Positions 8,261 to 17,292 of a DNA stretch of 64,000 bases are shown piece by piece (within the stretch, counting starts at the first letter, position 1; every line of letters starts with the position of its first letter). The stretch is from Hyphomicrobium_A sp963776675 (GTDB lineage Bacteria > Pseudomonadota > Alphaproteobacteria > Rhizobiales > Hyphomicrobiaceae), in the NCBI GenBank assembly GCA_963776675.1, contig CAVZNR010000045.1:18080-82079 (forward strand), read 5' to 3'. Position numbers and translations under genes: made by a program. The notes below the pieces were generated by a model. The model was not told where the DNA came from. It did not search any database and worked only from the letters and a program-made list of their open reading frames with translations.

Positions 8261-9103
8261 TCAGTCTACCGAAAAGGCCGCCTCCGACTGGCCCTTGCCG
8301 GAAATGAGCGTCGCCGTCAGCGGCTGATCCTTCAGATCCTTTGCATCGGCCGCGTCGAGGCTGACCTCGAAGGTCGCATGCCCGCTTCCATCGTCGGCGA
8401 CCTTCTTGGGTAGCGGCACATAAAGGCCGGGCGGCGCCTCGATGAAAATGTCGGCATGATCGGCCCCGCCGGGGAAGTCGGCCTGCAACACGAGGCGCGG
8501 CTTGGGTCCGTCGAGCTCCGCCTTCACGTCCTTGAGCACCGGATCGCCGGGCCGGCGGGCGCCCTCTGGCGCGGGCACGTGGGCGAGAGCCTCGCCGATC
8601 TCGGAGGGGATGCCGCCGCCGGGCGTACCCGGTGCGACGGCGAGCGACAGCGCCGCTTCGCCAGGGATGCAGATCTCCTTGCACACGCCGTAGTCGAGCG
8701 TCAGGCGCAGATCGATGGGCTTGGTCGGGTCCTTGGCCTCGAGCCGAACCGGAAACACCACCGTGCCCTTGTAGCCGACGGTATCGCCGGCGCGGTCGGT
8801 GAAGCGCTTGGGCGCGGGGTAAAGCACCTGGGCGGACGCGAGATTTTCCGATTTCGACCAATCGAAGGAGGGCGGCACGCCGCCGGCATCGCCGGGGTTG
8901 CGCCAGTAGGTTTTCCACCCCTCGGGCATTTGCAGCTCCACCCCCGCCACACCATCTCCTCCAATGAGGCGGGCGCGCGAGTTGTGCCCCTCGGCCCATG
9001 GCGAGGCGGCAAGCCCGGCGCTGGCCGGCGCCGGCAGGAGCGCAAATATCATCCCGGCAGCGGCGAGAAGCGGTGCCGGTGAGCGGAGCAGGCGTGCGAT
9101 CAT
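8261..9103 (-). CDS. Secreted DsbD-alpha-domain-like protein
   Basis: From the ATG at 9103 the product has 280 residues with a signal peptide (about 1-28, ending PAPASA). The mature part resembles the N-terminal alpha domain of DsbD-type thiol-disulfide reductases: GWKTYWRNPGDAGGVPP, then TLDYGVCKEICIPGEA, which holds the Cys-X3-Cys pair. It lacks the membrane and thioredoxin domains of full DsbD, so it is probably a periplasmic stand-alone module passing electrons to or from a partner encoded elsewhere. The frame extends to 9175, but that stretch has no signal character. It is divergent from yqgE. Confidence 0.82.
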   Translation of the reverse strand: MIARLLRSPAPLLAAAGMIFALLPAPASAGLAASPWAEGHNSRARLIGGDGVAGVELQMPEGWKTYWRNPGDAGGVPPSFDWSKSENLASAQVLYPAPKRFTDRAGDTVGYKGTVVFPVRLEAKDPTKPIDLRLTLDYGVCKEICIPGEAALSLAVAPGTPGGGIPSEIGEALAHVPAPEGARRPGDPVLKDVKAELDGPKPRLVLQADFPGGADHADIFIEAPPGLYVPLPKKVADDGSGHATFEVSLDAADAKDLKDQPLTATLISGKGQSEAAFSVD

Positions 9104-9285
9104 GACATACAGGTCTCGGAAAGGTCTGGTTGTTGCGCGTTGCCAGCGTTGTAACGCCTGGCCATGTCGCGGCAAATCACGCTTTCATGAAAAAGAAGCA
9201 TAGATTGTTGTTTCTGCGGGAGGACGTTGACATCCTCTTAATTGGTACCTTCACACTTCTACACTCGTCGCGTTAGTCTTGGACC

Positions 9286-9903
9286 ATGAAGATTCCTCGC
9301 AGCACACCCAGCCTCACGGCGGAGGACGGCTATCTGGACGGCCAGCTGCTCATCGCCATGCCGGTGATGTCGGATCCGCGCTTCGCGCGCTCGGTGATCT
9401 ACGTGTGTGCGCACTCCGAGGACGGCGCCATGGGTCTCGTGATCAACCAGCGCGCCGCGCACATCTCCTTCCCCGATCTCCTGGAGCGGCTCGGCATCGT
9501 GCCGACGGGACCCGATGAGGACCTGGCCGACAACGTGCGCTCGATGTCGATCCACGTGGGCGGCCCGGTCGAGACCGGACGCGGCTTCGTGCTGCACAGC
9601 GCCGACTACTTTGCCAACGACTCGACGCTGCCGATCGAGGACGGCGTGTGCCTGACGGCGACGATCGACATCCTGAAGGCCATTGCCGCGGGCACCGGAC
9701 CGCATCAGGCGATCTTGGCGCTCGGCTATGCCGGCTGGTCGCCCGGCCAGCTGGAGAGCGAGATCCAGGCCAACGGCTGGCTCAACTGCCCGGCCGACCC
9801 GGACCTGATCTTCGATCCCGATCTCGACACCAAGTACACGCGCGCGCTCGCCAAGATCGGCATCGATCCCTCGCATCTGGTGAACGACGCGGGTCACGCC
9901 TGA
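9286..9903 (+). CDS. YqgE/AlgH family protein
   Basis: The 205-residue soluble protein belongs to UPF0301 (YqgE/AlgH), a widespread family of unclear biochemical role. Family features are GQLLIAMPVMSDPRFARSVIYVCAHSEDGAMGLVINQ near the N-terminus, HVGGPVETGRGFVLH in the middle and ALGYAGWSPGQLESEI after that. The length is normal. A TTGACA hexamer at 9227-9232 lies upstream, but a matching -10 is weak. The gene is convergent with the GGDEF/EAL gene, 41 bp away. Confidence 0.92.
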   Translation: MKIPRSTPSLTAEDGYLDGQLLIAMPVMSDPRFARSVIYVCAHSEDGAMGLVINQRAAHISFPDLLERLGIVPTGPDEDLADNVRSMSIHVGGPVETGRGFVLHSADYFANDSTLPIEDGVCLTATIDILKAIAAGTGPHQAILALGYAGWSPGQLESEIQANGWLNCPADPDLIFDPDLDTKYTRALAKIGIDPSHLVNDAGHA

Positions 9904-9944
9904 GCCGCGGCGCGCTGCATCCGCACCAAGCGCTCCGCCGCTGA

Positions 9945-12900
9945 TCAGCGACCGCTCTTGCCGGACGGCGCGCCTTCATCCTCGAGCTGCCGGCCATCCT
10001 CGCCCGCATCGGCGCTACCGGGCTCCGGCGGCCAGGGCACGCCTGCGAGACGGGCAAGGCTCTGCGCCATTGCCGGCGGCAGACCGGAAAAGTCGGGAAC
10101 CGGACGTTGCGGCAGCACGGGCTTCTTGGCGGCGGGGCGCTTGGCTGCCGGCGCCGCCCCACGCGTTGCGGTTGCCGCAGGCGTTGGCGGCGCCGTACGC
10201 GGCCCCTTGGTCCGTGGCGCCGACCGAGGCTGCGACCGCTCGGGCTCGGCCCCGCGCAGAGCCTCCGCCATCGCCTCATCGATCGAGGACTCTTGCGCTT
10301 CTCCGTTTTGCGCAGGTGCCGGCGCACGCTGACGCTCGGCCGGCGGCGCACCATTCGACGCTTGGGATTCGTTCGCCCCAGAGCCCCTCATCACGGCCGC
10401 ATCGGGCGCTGGCGGCATCCCCTGAGGCGGCATGGGCGGCGGGGCCATATTGGGGGCCGAGATGTTGGGGGACGACATGGCGGCAGGCGCGCCCGGCGGA
10501 GGCGGCGGCGCAGCGGCGGGCGGCGGAGGCTGCGGCAGGCCCGGCAACGCGGATGGCGGCGGCCCGGACTCCTGTCCCATGCCCGGCGGCGGCAGCCCTG
10601 GCGGAAACGACCCCGGCGACATCGGCAAGCCGCCGAACTCGGGCGGCGCGAGCTGGGCGAACGGATCGGGCGGGGCCGGTGGCATGCCGCCTGGCGGGGG
10701 AGCGAGGCGCGCGCGTGGGCGCACGGTGCCGTTGGGCAGACTGTCGACCGCGTACTCGCGCGGCGGCGGGGCCCCGCCGTTGACCTGCGGCGCGGGCAGT
10801 TGGCGCGTCGGCCGCTTGGCCTGCGGCCTTGCCTTCTCGTCCTTCGGCTTGCTCTTCGCCTTGGCGCGGAAGAAGCCGCGCGGGCGCAGCTTGTGCTCGG
10901 CCGTGCGCACCATCTTCAACAGCTGCAGCACGTCGCGATCCGACATCGGCTCGCCGTAGTAGAAGCCTTGCGCGTACTGGCAGCCGATGGAGCGCAGGAA
11001 GCCCACGTCCTCCGGCGTCTCTACGCCCTCGGCAACGATCTTCTTGCCGAGCTCGTGGCCCAGCGCCACGATCGAGCGAACGATGGCCGGGCCCGCGCCC
11101 GTGCTGGAGCCGCTCGACTGCACCAAGGCGCGGTCGATCTTGATGGTGTCGAAGGGGAAGCGCTGCAGGTAGGCGAGCGAGGAATAGCCGGTGCCGAAGT
11201 CGTCGAGCGCCAGCTCGGCGCCGGCCCCGCGCAGCCACTCGAGAATCTCGGTGGCCTGCTCGGGGTTCTCCATCACCAGGCTTTCGGTGATCTCCAGCCG
11301 CAGCGAGCCTTTCGGCACGATGTTGCGGCCGAGGATGTGGCGGATTTCCTGGATCAGGTTCTGGCGGAAAATCTGGCGGCTCGAGATGTTGACGCTGACG
11401 AAGAGGGGGTTCTCCTCGCGGGGCAGCTCGCGCTGCCAGCGCGCGGCCTCGTGGGCGGCGCGCAACAGCACGTGCGAGCCCAGCCGCACGATGAGGTCGG
11501 ACTCCTCGGCGAGCGGCACGAAGTCGACGGGGTTCATCAGCCCGCGCTTGGGGTGCTCCCAGCGCACCAGCGCCTCGAACCCGGCCAGCTCCTCGGTCGG
11601 CAGATAGATGATCGGCTGATAGAGGACGCGGATCTGGTTCTTGGCGAGCGCCTTGCGCAGATCGCTCTCCAGCGCCACGCGGTCGTCCTGGTCGGCGCGC
11701 ATCTCCGGCCGGAAGATCTCGATGCGGTCGGCACCGCTGCGCTTGGCGCGGTACATGGCGATCTCGGCCTCCTTGTAGAGGTCGAGATGGCCTGCCTCGC
11801 CGCCGTCGTAGACGGCGATGCCGAGCGAGCCGGTGAGCACGATGTCCTGGCCGGCGATCTTGATGGGCGCGCGCATCGAGCGGCGCACGCGCTCGGCCAG
11901 CGCCGCGATTTCCTGCGGGCCCTGCTCGGCGGCAATGAGGATTGCGAACTGATCGCCACCGACACGCGCCAGCGTATCTTGCTGGCCCAGATGGCTCTGC
12001 AGCCGGCGCGCGACGGTGAGCAACAGGCTATCGCCGACAACGAGGCCGAACGACACGTTGACGCTCTTGAACTTGTCGATGTCGATAAACAGGATGCACG
12101 GCCGCGGACCCTCCTTGGCGCGCGCGCGCATCACCGCGACGCCGAGACGGTCGAGCATAAGCTCACGGTTGGGCAGGCCGGTCAGGCTGTCGTGCACGGC
12201 ATCGTGCAGGAGACGCTCGTGCGCTCTCTTGGTGTCGGTCACGTCGCGCATGAGGCCGACGCAGCGCAATGCGCGCGCGTCCGCGTTGGGTACGCTCGCG
12301 GCCTCGAGCTCGAACCAGCGGTAGCTGTTGTCGGCGTGGCGCATGCGGAAATCGGTGCGGATCTTGGCCCACGTGCGCTCCTGCATGGTCCACAGGATGA
12401 GGCGGAATCGGTCGCGGTCGGTGGGGTGCAGGTGCTTGACGAAGTCATCGACCTTGGTCGATAGCTCGCCCGCCCCCAGCCCGAGCGACGCCTCGATCAC
12501 GGGGCTGACCTTTATCTCGTCGCGCCGCGCGTTCCACTCCCACACCGCCGAGCCCGCTCCGTCGACGGCGAGCGCGCGCAATTGCAGCTCGCTCGGCGCC
12601 GTGCCGTACAGCGGCTCCAGCGAGCGGAACGCGTACTGGGTCACCGTAAAGCCGATCAGCACCAGGATCAGCACGAGGCCGGCCACGAGCGCGGAGACGA
12701 CGATGTCGCCCGACAGCCGCCCGGTGAGCACCATGGCGGCGCCGAAGATCCAGACGAGGAACAATGTCCAGGTGGGAATGAGGGAAAGCGCACGGTCCTG
12801 CCCGCGCAGGGCTAGGAACAGCGTGAAGCCGCCGCCCACCGCGCCGATGATCAGGAACGAGGTGCGCGCGAAGGTGGAGGCAAGACGCGGGTCGATCACG

Positions 12901-13826
12901 GCGACGGCGACCAGCGTCAGCTGCGCGATGATCCACACCGTGAACAGCATGCGTATGAGGCCGTGCCAGAACGCGATGCGCAAAAACACCGAAAGGAAGA
13001 TCACGAGACTCGCGGCGACGGCGGATTCGCTCGCGGCTCGATAGACGGCGTTGTCCTCGGGCCGCAGCTGGAACAGCTTGTGGAAGAAGCCGAAGTCGAC
13101 GCACAGATAGGCGAGCACGCACCAGGCGACGAGTGCCGCGGAGGGGAAGATCGCCTTGTGGTTGGCCGCAAAAATCGCGGTGAGGAAGATGGCGAGCAGG
13201 CCCGTGAGGCCCAGCATGATGCCGTTGAACAGCAGCCGGTCGCGCGACTTGAGCTCGTACTCCAGCGTCTTCCAGAGGAAAACGCGCGCAACTCTGTCGG
13301 ACGACAGCTCGGCAACGTAGGTGATCGTCTGCCCGGGCTCGAGGGTGATGCGGAAGATGTCGGCGCGGTCGCTCTTGATGCGCTCGGGGATGTAGCCGAT
13401 CGAGGGCGTGACCGCCTCGACGCGGCGCGCATCCAGGTCGGGCCACACCGCGCCGGAGCCGATGACGTTGTAGCGCTCCGCCGTCAGCCAGCGCTCGATG
13501 GGCTTGTCGGTCGGATTGGAGAGCGCGAACACGATCCAGTTGGGATTGGTGCCAGGCGTCTTGGCGGTGACCGAGATACGCCCCGTCATGCCATCGGCGG
13601 CAGGCGCGGTCTCGACTTGCAGGCTATCCCCGCGACCGTCGTAGAACTCGCCCTGCGTGGTGATCTCGATGCGCTCCTGGTCGGGCTCGACGACGATGGG
13701 CTTGAGCGCGAGCGCAGGGGCGGACTGGACGACAAGCGCCAGCATGGCGGCAAAAAGCGCGTACAGCACGGCCAGGCTTGTGCCCGTGCCATGCCGGAAC
13801 ATTTTCTGCGCGCCGGCAGCTGTCAT
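9945..13826 (-). CDS. Membrane GGDEF-EAL c-di-GMP phosphodiesterase with proline-rich tail
   Basis: The product has 1293 residues. A signal peptide (1-41) is followed by a periplasmic beta region to about 190, seven helices between 195 and 400 resembling a 7TMR-DISM sensor, and a PAS domain (412-535). Then come GGDEF (540-705) and EAL (715-965). The GGDEF signature is GGDQF (623-627), Glu replaced by Gln, and the upstream RxxD inhibitory site is absent, so cyclase activity is doubtful. The EAL domain is complete (EAL 751-753, NISSRQ, ITESLVME, DDFGTG, KIDRAL, EGVET), so c-di-GMP hydrolysis is likely. About 300 residues of Pro/Ala-rich, low-complexity tail follow. The ATG overlaps the stop of the upstream GNAT gene. 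Confidence 0.9.
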   Translation of the reverse strand: MTAAGAQKMFRHGTGTSLAVLYALFAAMLALVVQSAPALALKPIVVEPDQERIEITTQGEFYDGRGDSLQVETAPAADGMTGRISVTAKTPGTNPNWIVFALSNPTDKPIERWLTAERYNVIGSGAVWPDLDARRVEAVTPSIGYIPERIKSDRADIFRITLEPGQTITYVAELSSDRVARVFLWKTLEYELKSRDRLLFNGIMLGLTGLLAIFLTAIFAANHKAIFPSAALVAWCVLAYLCVDFGFFHKLFQLRPEDNAVYRAASESAVAASLVIFLSVFLRIAFWHGLIRMLFTVWIIAQLTLVAVAVIDPRLASTFARTSFLIIGAVGGGFTLFLALRGQDRALSLIPTWTLFLVWIFGAAMVLTGRLSGDIVVSALVAGLVLILVLIGFTVTQYAFRSLEPLYGTAPSELQLRALAVDGAGSAVWEWNARRDEIKVSPVIEASLGLGAGELSTKVDDFVKHLHPTDRDRFRLILWTMQERTWAKIRTDFRMRHADNSYRWFELEAASVPNADARALRCVGLMRDVTDTKRAHERLLHDAVHDSLTGLPNRELMLDRLGVAVMRARAKEGPRPCILFIDIDKFKSVNVSFGLVVGDSLLLTVARRLQSHLGQQDTLARVGGDQFAILIAAEQGPQEIAALAERVRRSMRAPIKIAGQDIVLTGSLGIAVYDGGEAGHLDLYKEAEIAMYRAKRSGADRIEIFRPEMRADQDDRVALESDLRKALAKNQIRVLYQPIIYLPTEELAGFEALVRWEHPKRGLMNPVDFVPLAEESDLIVRLGSHVLLRAAHEAARWQRELPREENPLFVSVNISSRQIFRQNLIQEIRHILGRNIVPKGSLRLEITESLVMENPEQATEILEWLRGAGAELALDDFGTGYSSLAYLQRFPFDTIKIDRALVQSSGSSTGAGPAIVRSIVALGHELGKKIVAEGVETPEDVGFLRSIGCQYAQGFYYGEPMSDRDVLQLLKMVRTAEHKLRPRGFFRAKAKSKPKDEKARPQAKRPTRQLPAPQVNGGAPPPREYAVDSLPNGTVRPRARLAPPPGGMPPAPPDPFAQLAPPEFGGLPMSPGSFPPGLPPPGMGQESGPPPSALPGLPQPPPPAAAPPPPPGAPAAMSSPNISAPNMAPPPMPPQGMPPAPDAAVMRGSGANESQASNGAPPAERQRAPAPAQNGEAQESSIDEAMAEALRGAEPERSQPRSAPRTKGPRTAPPTPAATATRGAAPAAKRPAAKKPVLPQRPVPDFSGLPPAMAQSLARLAGVPWPPEPGSADAGEDGRQLEDEGAPSGKSGR

Positions 13827-14443
13827 GCGGTGCGGACCTCCGCAGTGGGTGCTTCGATCTGGTCGAAGTCCTCGGCGACGAGCGCGTGCAGGACGTGGTC
13901 CTCCCACGCGCCGTTGATCTTGAGCAGGCGGCGGGCGATACCCTCGCGGCGGAAACGGTTGCGCTCCAGGACGCGGATAGAGGCAGCGTTGTTCGGCATC
14001 GTCGCCGCCTCGAGCCGGTGCAGACGCAGATCCTCGAACGCATAGGCGCACACCGCGTTGACGGCCGCCGTCATGTAGCCCTGACTCACGAAGGGGAGGC
14101 CCAGCCAATAGCCCAGCACCGCAGCCTGCGTAACGCCGCGGCGGACGTTCGACAGGCTGAGGCCGCCGAGAAGCTCATCGTCGCCGTCCTTGAAGATGAG
14201 GAAAGCATAGCCGAGGTCCTCGCGCGCCTCGCGGTTGTAGTGGCGCACCCGGCGGCGAAAAGCGCTGCGCGTGAGCTCGTCGCGCTGCCAAACCGGCTCC
14301 CAAGGGGTGAGATGGTCGCGGCTCCTGGCCCTCAGCTCGGCCCAGACGGGATAATCGCTCATCTGCGGAGAGCGCAGCCAGATGCCGCGCCCGCGCACCA
14401 GATGGGCGCTGTCCTGCACGATGCTCGATCTCAAGAACGCCAT
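13823..14443 (-). CDS. GNAT N-acetyltransferase, RimJ/RimL-like
   Basis: The 206-residue protein has the RimJ/RimL-type GNAT layout: WLRSPQMSDYPVWAELRARSRDHLTPWEP at the N-terminus, beta strands with GGLSLSNVRRG, and an acetyl-CoA loop region LGYWLGLPFVSQGYMTAAVNA. The closing part is RLEAATMPNNAASIRVLERNRFRREGIARR. These enzymes acetylate protein N-termini, classically ribosomal proteins, using acetyl-CoA; the target here is unknown. It lies 23 bp after the M16 peptidase gene, and its stop overlaps the start of the GGDEF/EAL gene, placing it within one minus-strand run. Confidence 0.88.
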   Translation of the reverse strand: MAFLRSSIVQDSAHLVRGRGIWLRSPQMSDYPVWAELRARSRDHLTPWEPVWQRDELTRSAFRRRVRHYNREAREDLGYAFLIFKDGDDELLGGLSLSNVRRGVTQAAVLGYWLGLPFVSQGYMTAAVNAVCAYAFEDLRLHRLEAATMPNNAASIRVLERNRFRREGIARRLLKINGAWEDHVLHALVAEDFDQIEAPTAEVRTA

Positions 14444-14466
14444 GCGTCCGTCCCCCTTGAAGAGAG

Positions 14467-15738
14467 CTAGAACCGCGTCATGCTCTCGGCGCGCTGTGCA
14501 TACTTACGCGACCTGCGCCCGCTGCCCACGAGCGCGATTGACGGTGTGCTTCCCGCGAGCTTGCCCACGAACGTGCGCACATGCTCGGGCGTCACGGCGT
14601 CGACCTTTTCGATCAACTCCGCGGTGGATGGAATTCTGCCATGGCTCAGCAGATGGCGCGCCAGCTGCTCGGCACGCGACGACGAGCTTTCGAGGCTCAT
14701 CAGCAGACCCGCCTTGAGCTGCGCCTTGGCGCGGTTGAGCTCGGGTAAGCTCGGGCGCTCCTCTGACGCCCGCTTGAGCTCCGTACCGATGACGTCGATG
14801 AGTGAACCCATCAGATCGGCTCCCGTGGCCGCATGTATTCCGAGCAGCCCTGCATCCTTCAGTCCCCACGCGCTCGAGTAGATCGCGTAGCAGAGGCCGC
14901 GCTTTTCGCGCACCTCCTGGAACAGACGGGATGACATGCCGCCGCCGAATAGCCCGGAGAACACCTGAGCGGTGAAGAACTCTTCTTCCCGGTAGGAAGG
15001 GCTCGGAAAGCCGATAAGGATGTGGCTCTGCTCGAACGGCTTCTCCGAGACGCGCGTCCCGCCGATGTATTTGGCCGGCTTGTCGTTGCCCGTCCTGCCC
15101 TTGCCACTGAGCCCGCCGAATAGGGCCTCAGCGTGGCGGACGAGGCGTGCGTGGCGCACCCCGCCGGCGGCAGAAATCACCATGTTTTCAGGGCAGTAGC
15201 GGCGACGCAAAAACCCCTTGAGATCGCCCGCGGTAAAGCGTCTGACGCTGTCGGGCGTGCCCAGAATGACGCGACCGACGGGCTGCTGGGGGAAGGCTGC
15301 GTCGTGCAGCAGGTCATAGCCCACGTCGTCGGGGCTGTCGCGCGTTGCGGCGATCTCCTGCAGGATAACCTGGCGCTCGCCTTCGAGCTCGGGCTTGGCG
15401 AAGGCGGAATTCTGCAGAATGTCGGCGATCAGCCCCAGCGCCACGCCCTCGTCGTCCTTGAGGACGCGCGCATAGTAGGCGGTCCACTCCAGGCTGGTGG
15501 CGGCGTTGAGCTCGCCGCCAACCTCCTCGATCTCCTCGGCGATTTGCTGAGCGCTGCGCCGGCGCGTGCCCTTGAACGCCATGTGCTCGAGGAAGTGCGA
15601 GACTCCATGCTCGCGCTCGGTCTCGTGGCGGGCACCGGCGCCGACCCACAGTCCGAGCGACACCGTCTCCAGGTGCGGCATCGTATGGGTGACGACCCGC
15701 AAGCCGTTCGCCAGCGTGGTGAGGGTGGGCTTGGTCAT
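14467..15738 (-). CDS. M16 family zinc metallopeptidase (processing-peptidase-like)
   Basis: The 423-residue protein is read from the ATG at 15738, which overlaps the thrC stop (ATGA). The inverted zinc-binding motif HFLEH is at residues 48-52, with the third ligand Glu expected in the ELEGERQVILQEI region. C-terminal substrate-binding features (FGGGMSSRLFQEVREKRGLCYAIYS) are complete. This one-domain-pair size matches the bacterial homologues of the mitochondrial processing peptidase beta subunit. The substrate is unknown. Adjacency to thrC is conserved in related alphaproteobacteria and is not functionally explained. Confidence 0.92.
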   Translation of the reverse strand: MTKPTLTTLANGLRVVTHTMPHLETVSLGLWVGAGARHETEREHGVSHFLEHMAFKGTRRRSAQQIAEEIEEVGGELNAATSLEWTAYYARVLKDDEGVALGLIADILQNSAFAKPELEGERQVILQEIAATRDSPDDVGYDLLHDAAFPQQPVGRVILGTPDSVRRFTAGDLKGFLRRRYCPENMVISAAGGVRHARLVRHAEALFGGLSGKGRTGNDKPAKYIGGTRVSEKPFEQSHILIGFPSPSYREEEFFTAQVFSGLFGGGMSSRLFQEVREKRGLCYAIYSSAWGLKDAGLLGIHAATGADLMGSLIDVIGTELKRASEERPSLPELNRAKAQLKAGLLMSLESSSSRAEQLARHLLSHGRIPSTAELIEKVDAVTPEHVRTFVGKLAGSTPSIALVGSGRRSRKYAQRAESMTRF

Positions 15739-17144
15739 GCGCCCCCCTCGCAAGTCGCGCGCGTCAGGCTTTCGACATGGCGTTCGGCCTCGCCGAGGTC
15801 GTTGCCGATGGTCGTGATGCGCTCGGGCAATGTCAGCAGATCGGCGAGCCGCTCGGGCAGAGGCGGGCGCTCGCCCGTGATCGACTGAAGCGCGTCGGGA
15901 AACTTCGCCGGGTGGGCAGTCGACAGGATCACCTGGGGTGCCTTGCCGCGACTGAGCGCGCGTTCGGCGGCGACGAAGCCGCAGGCGGTGTGCGGATCCA
16001 TGAGGTAGCCGCAGGTTTCCTTGAGACGCTGAATGGCATCGGCGACGTCATCCTCGCTGGCGGCGGAAGCGACAAAGTCGGCGGACAGTTCGTTTTTCAA
16101 CGATCCCACATCGAAGCGGCGCGTCTGGCTCAGATCGCGCATCTTGGTGCGGATCATGGCGGCGTCGCGGCCGGAGGCCTCGAACAGGTAGCGCTCGAAG
16201 TTGGAGGAGATCTGGATGTCCATCGACGGCGAAGAGGTGGCGACGACGCCGCGCATCTCATAGGCACCGCCCAGGAGGGTGCGCGGCAGGATGTCGTTGA
16301 CGTTGGACGCGATTGCCAGCTGCGCGATCGGCAGCCCCATGCGTTTGGCGGCATAGCCCGCGAAGATGTCGCCGAAGTTGCCGGTGGGCACGGCAAACGA
16401 CACGGGCCGATAGGGCGCGCCCAGCGCCACGGCGGCGGCGAAGTAATAGGTGATCTGCCCGGCGATGCGCGCCCAGTTGATGGAGTTGACACCCGACAGC
16501 GAGGTGCGGTCGCGAAAAGCATGGTCGTTGAACATGCCCTTCACCAGCGCCTGGCAATCGTCGAACGTACCCTCGACGGCGACGGCGTGCACGTTGGCGT
16601 CGGTGGGCGTCGTCATCATGCGCCGCTGCACATCGGAGACGCGGCCCTCGGGGAACAGGATCACCACGTCGACGCGCGCCGAGCCGCGGAAGGCTTCGAT
16701 CGCCGCGCCGCCGGTATCGCCCGAGGTAGCGCCGATGATGGTGGCGCGGCGGTTGCGCTTCTGCAGCACCCGGTCCATGAGGCGGGCGAGGAGTTGCATC
16801 GCCACGTCCTTGAAGGCGAGCGTCGGACCGTGGAACAGCTCCAGGATCCAGCGGTCGGGGCCGACCTGGACGAGCGGCGTCACCGCGGCGTGGTCGAAAC
16901 GGGCGTAGGCGTCATCGGCCATCGCCTTGAGCTCGGCGCGCGAGATGGCGTTGCCGACGAACGGGTGGATCACGTCCACGGCCACATCCGCGAACGGCTT
17001 GCCGGCCAGTGCGGCGATCGCCTCGGGCGCAAGCGTGGGCCAAGTCTGCGGCACGTAGAGCCCGCCGTCGCGGGCGAGCCCGGCCAGGAGCACGTCCTCG
17101 AAGCCGAGGGGGGGCGCCTCACCTCTGGTCGAGATGTAGTTCAA
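15735..17144 (-). CDS. thrC: Threonine synthase
   Basis: The 469-residue PLP enzyme converts O-phosphohomoserine to threonine. The Schiff-base lysine is Lys112 in FHGPTLAFKDVAMQ. The phosphate-cradle motif SGDTGGAA and the later PTGNFGDIFAGY are clear. The N-terminal MNYISTRGEAPPLGFEDVLLAGLARDGGLYVP is the fungal/Gram-negative long-form threonine synthase start. It completes the pathway with thrB at 5305. A 148-bp gap with a GC-rich hairpin separates it from the 3' end of surf1 on the same strand, so it may have its own promoter. Confidence 0.96.
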   Translation of the reverse strand: MNYISTRGEAPPLGFEDVLLAGLARDGGLYVPQTWPTLAPEAIAALAGKPFADVAVDVIHPFVGNAISRAELKAMADDAYARFDHAAVTPLVQVGPDRWILELFHGPTLAFKDVAMQLLARLMDRVLQKRNRRATIIGATSGDTGGAAIEAFRGSARVDVVILFPEGRVSDVQRRMMTTPTDANVHAVAVEGTFDDCQALVKGMFNDHAFRDRTSLSGVNSINWARIAGQITYYFAAAVALGAPYRPVSFAVPTGNFGDIFAGYAAKRMGLPIAQLAIASNVNDILPRTLLGGAYEMRGVVATSSPSMDIQISSNFERYLFEASGRDAAMIRTKMRDLSQTRRFDVGSLKNELSADFVASAASEDDVADAIQRLKETCGYLMDPHTACGFVAAERALSRGKAPQVILSTAHPAKFPDALQSITGERPPLPERLADLLTLPERITTIGNDLGEAERHVESLTRATCEGGA

Positions 17145-17214
17145 GCTCTGCTCTCTACCTAACGGATGCTCCCAGCCACACTAGTGGCCGGCCGCACCCC
17201 GAACAAGCAAACGC

Positions 17215-17231
17215 CCGGCCGGAACGGCCGG
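17215..17231 (-). terminator. Stem-loop between surf1 and thrC
   Basis: Arms CCGGCCG and CGGCCGG pair perfectly around a GAA loop. On the minus strand it lies just downstream of the surf1 stop, followed by a modestly T-rich run (GCGTTTGCTTG). It may end or attenuate the cytochrome oxidase transcript before thrC. Confidence 0.4.
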
Positions 17232-17292
17232 AGCGCACAAGGTTCTGGTCGTTAACCCCAACGTTCTGCGGGGAAATCCTAGCCGGGCCCAG

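Noticed and set aside
10107..12464. 785-codon plus-strand frame
   Set aside because: Complement of the GGDEF/EAL gene; no domain features and low-complexity Arg-rich translation.
15777..17162. 461-codon plus-strand frame
   Set aside because: Antisense to threonine synthase, which has complete motifs.
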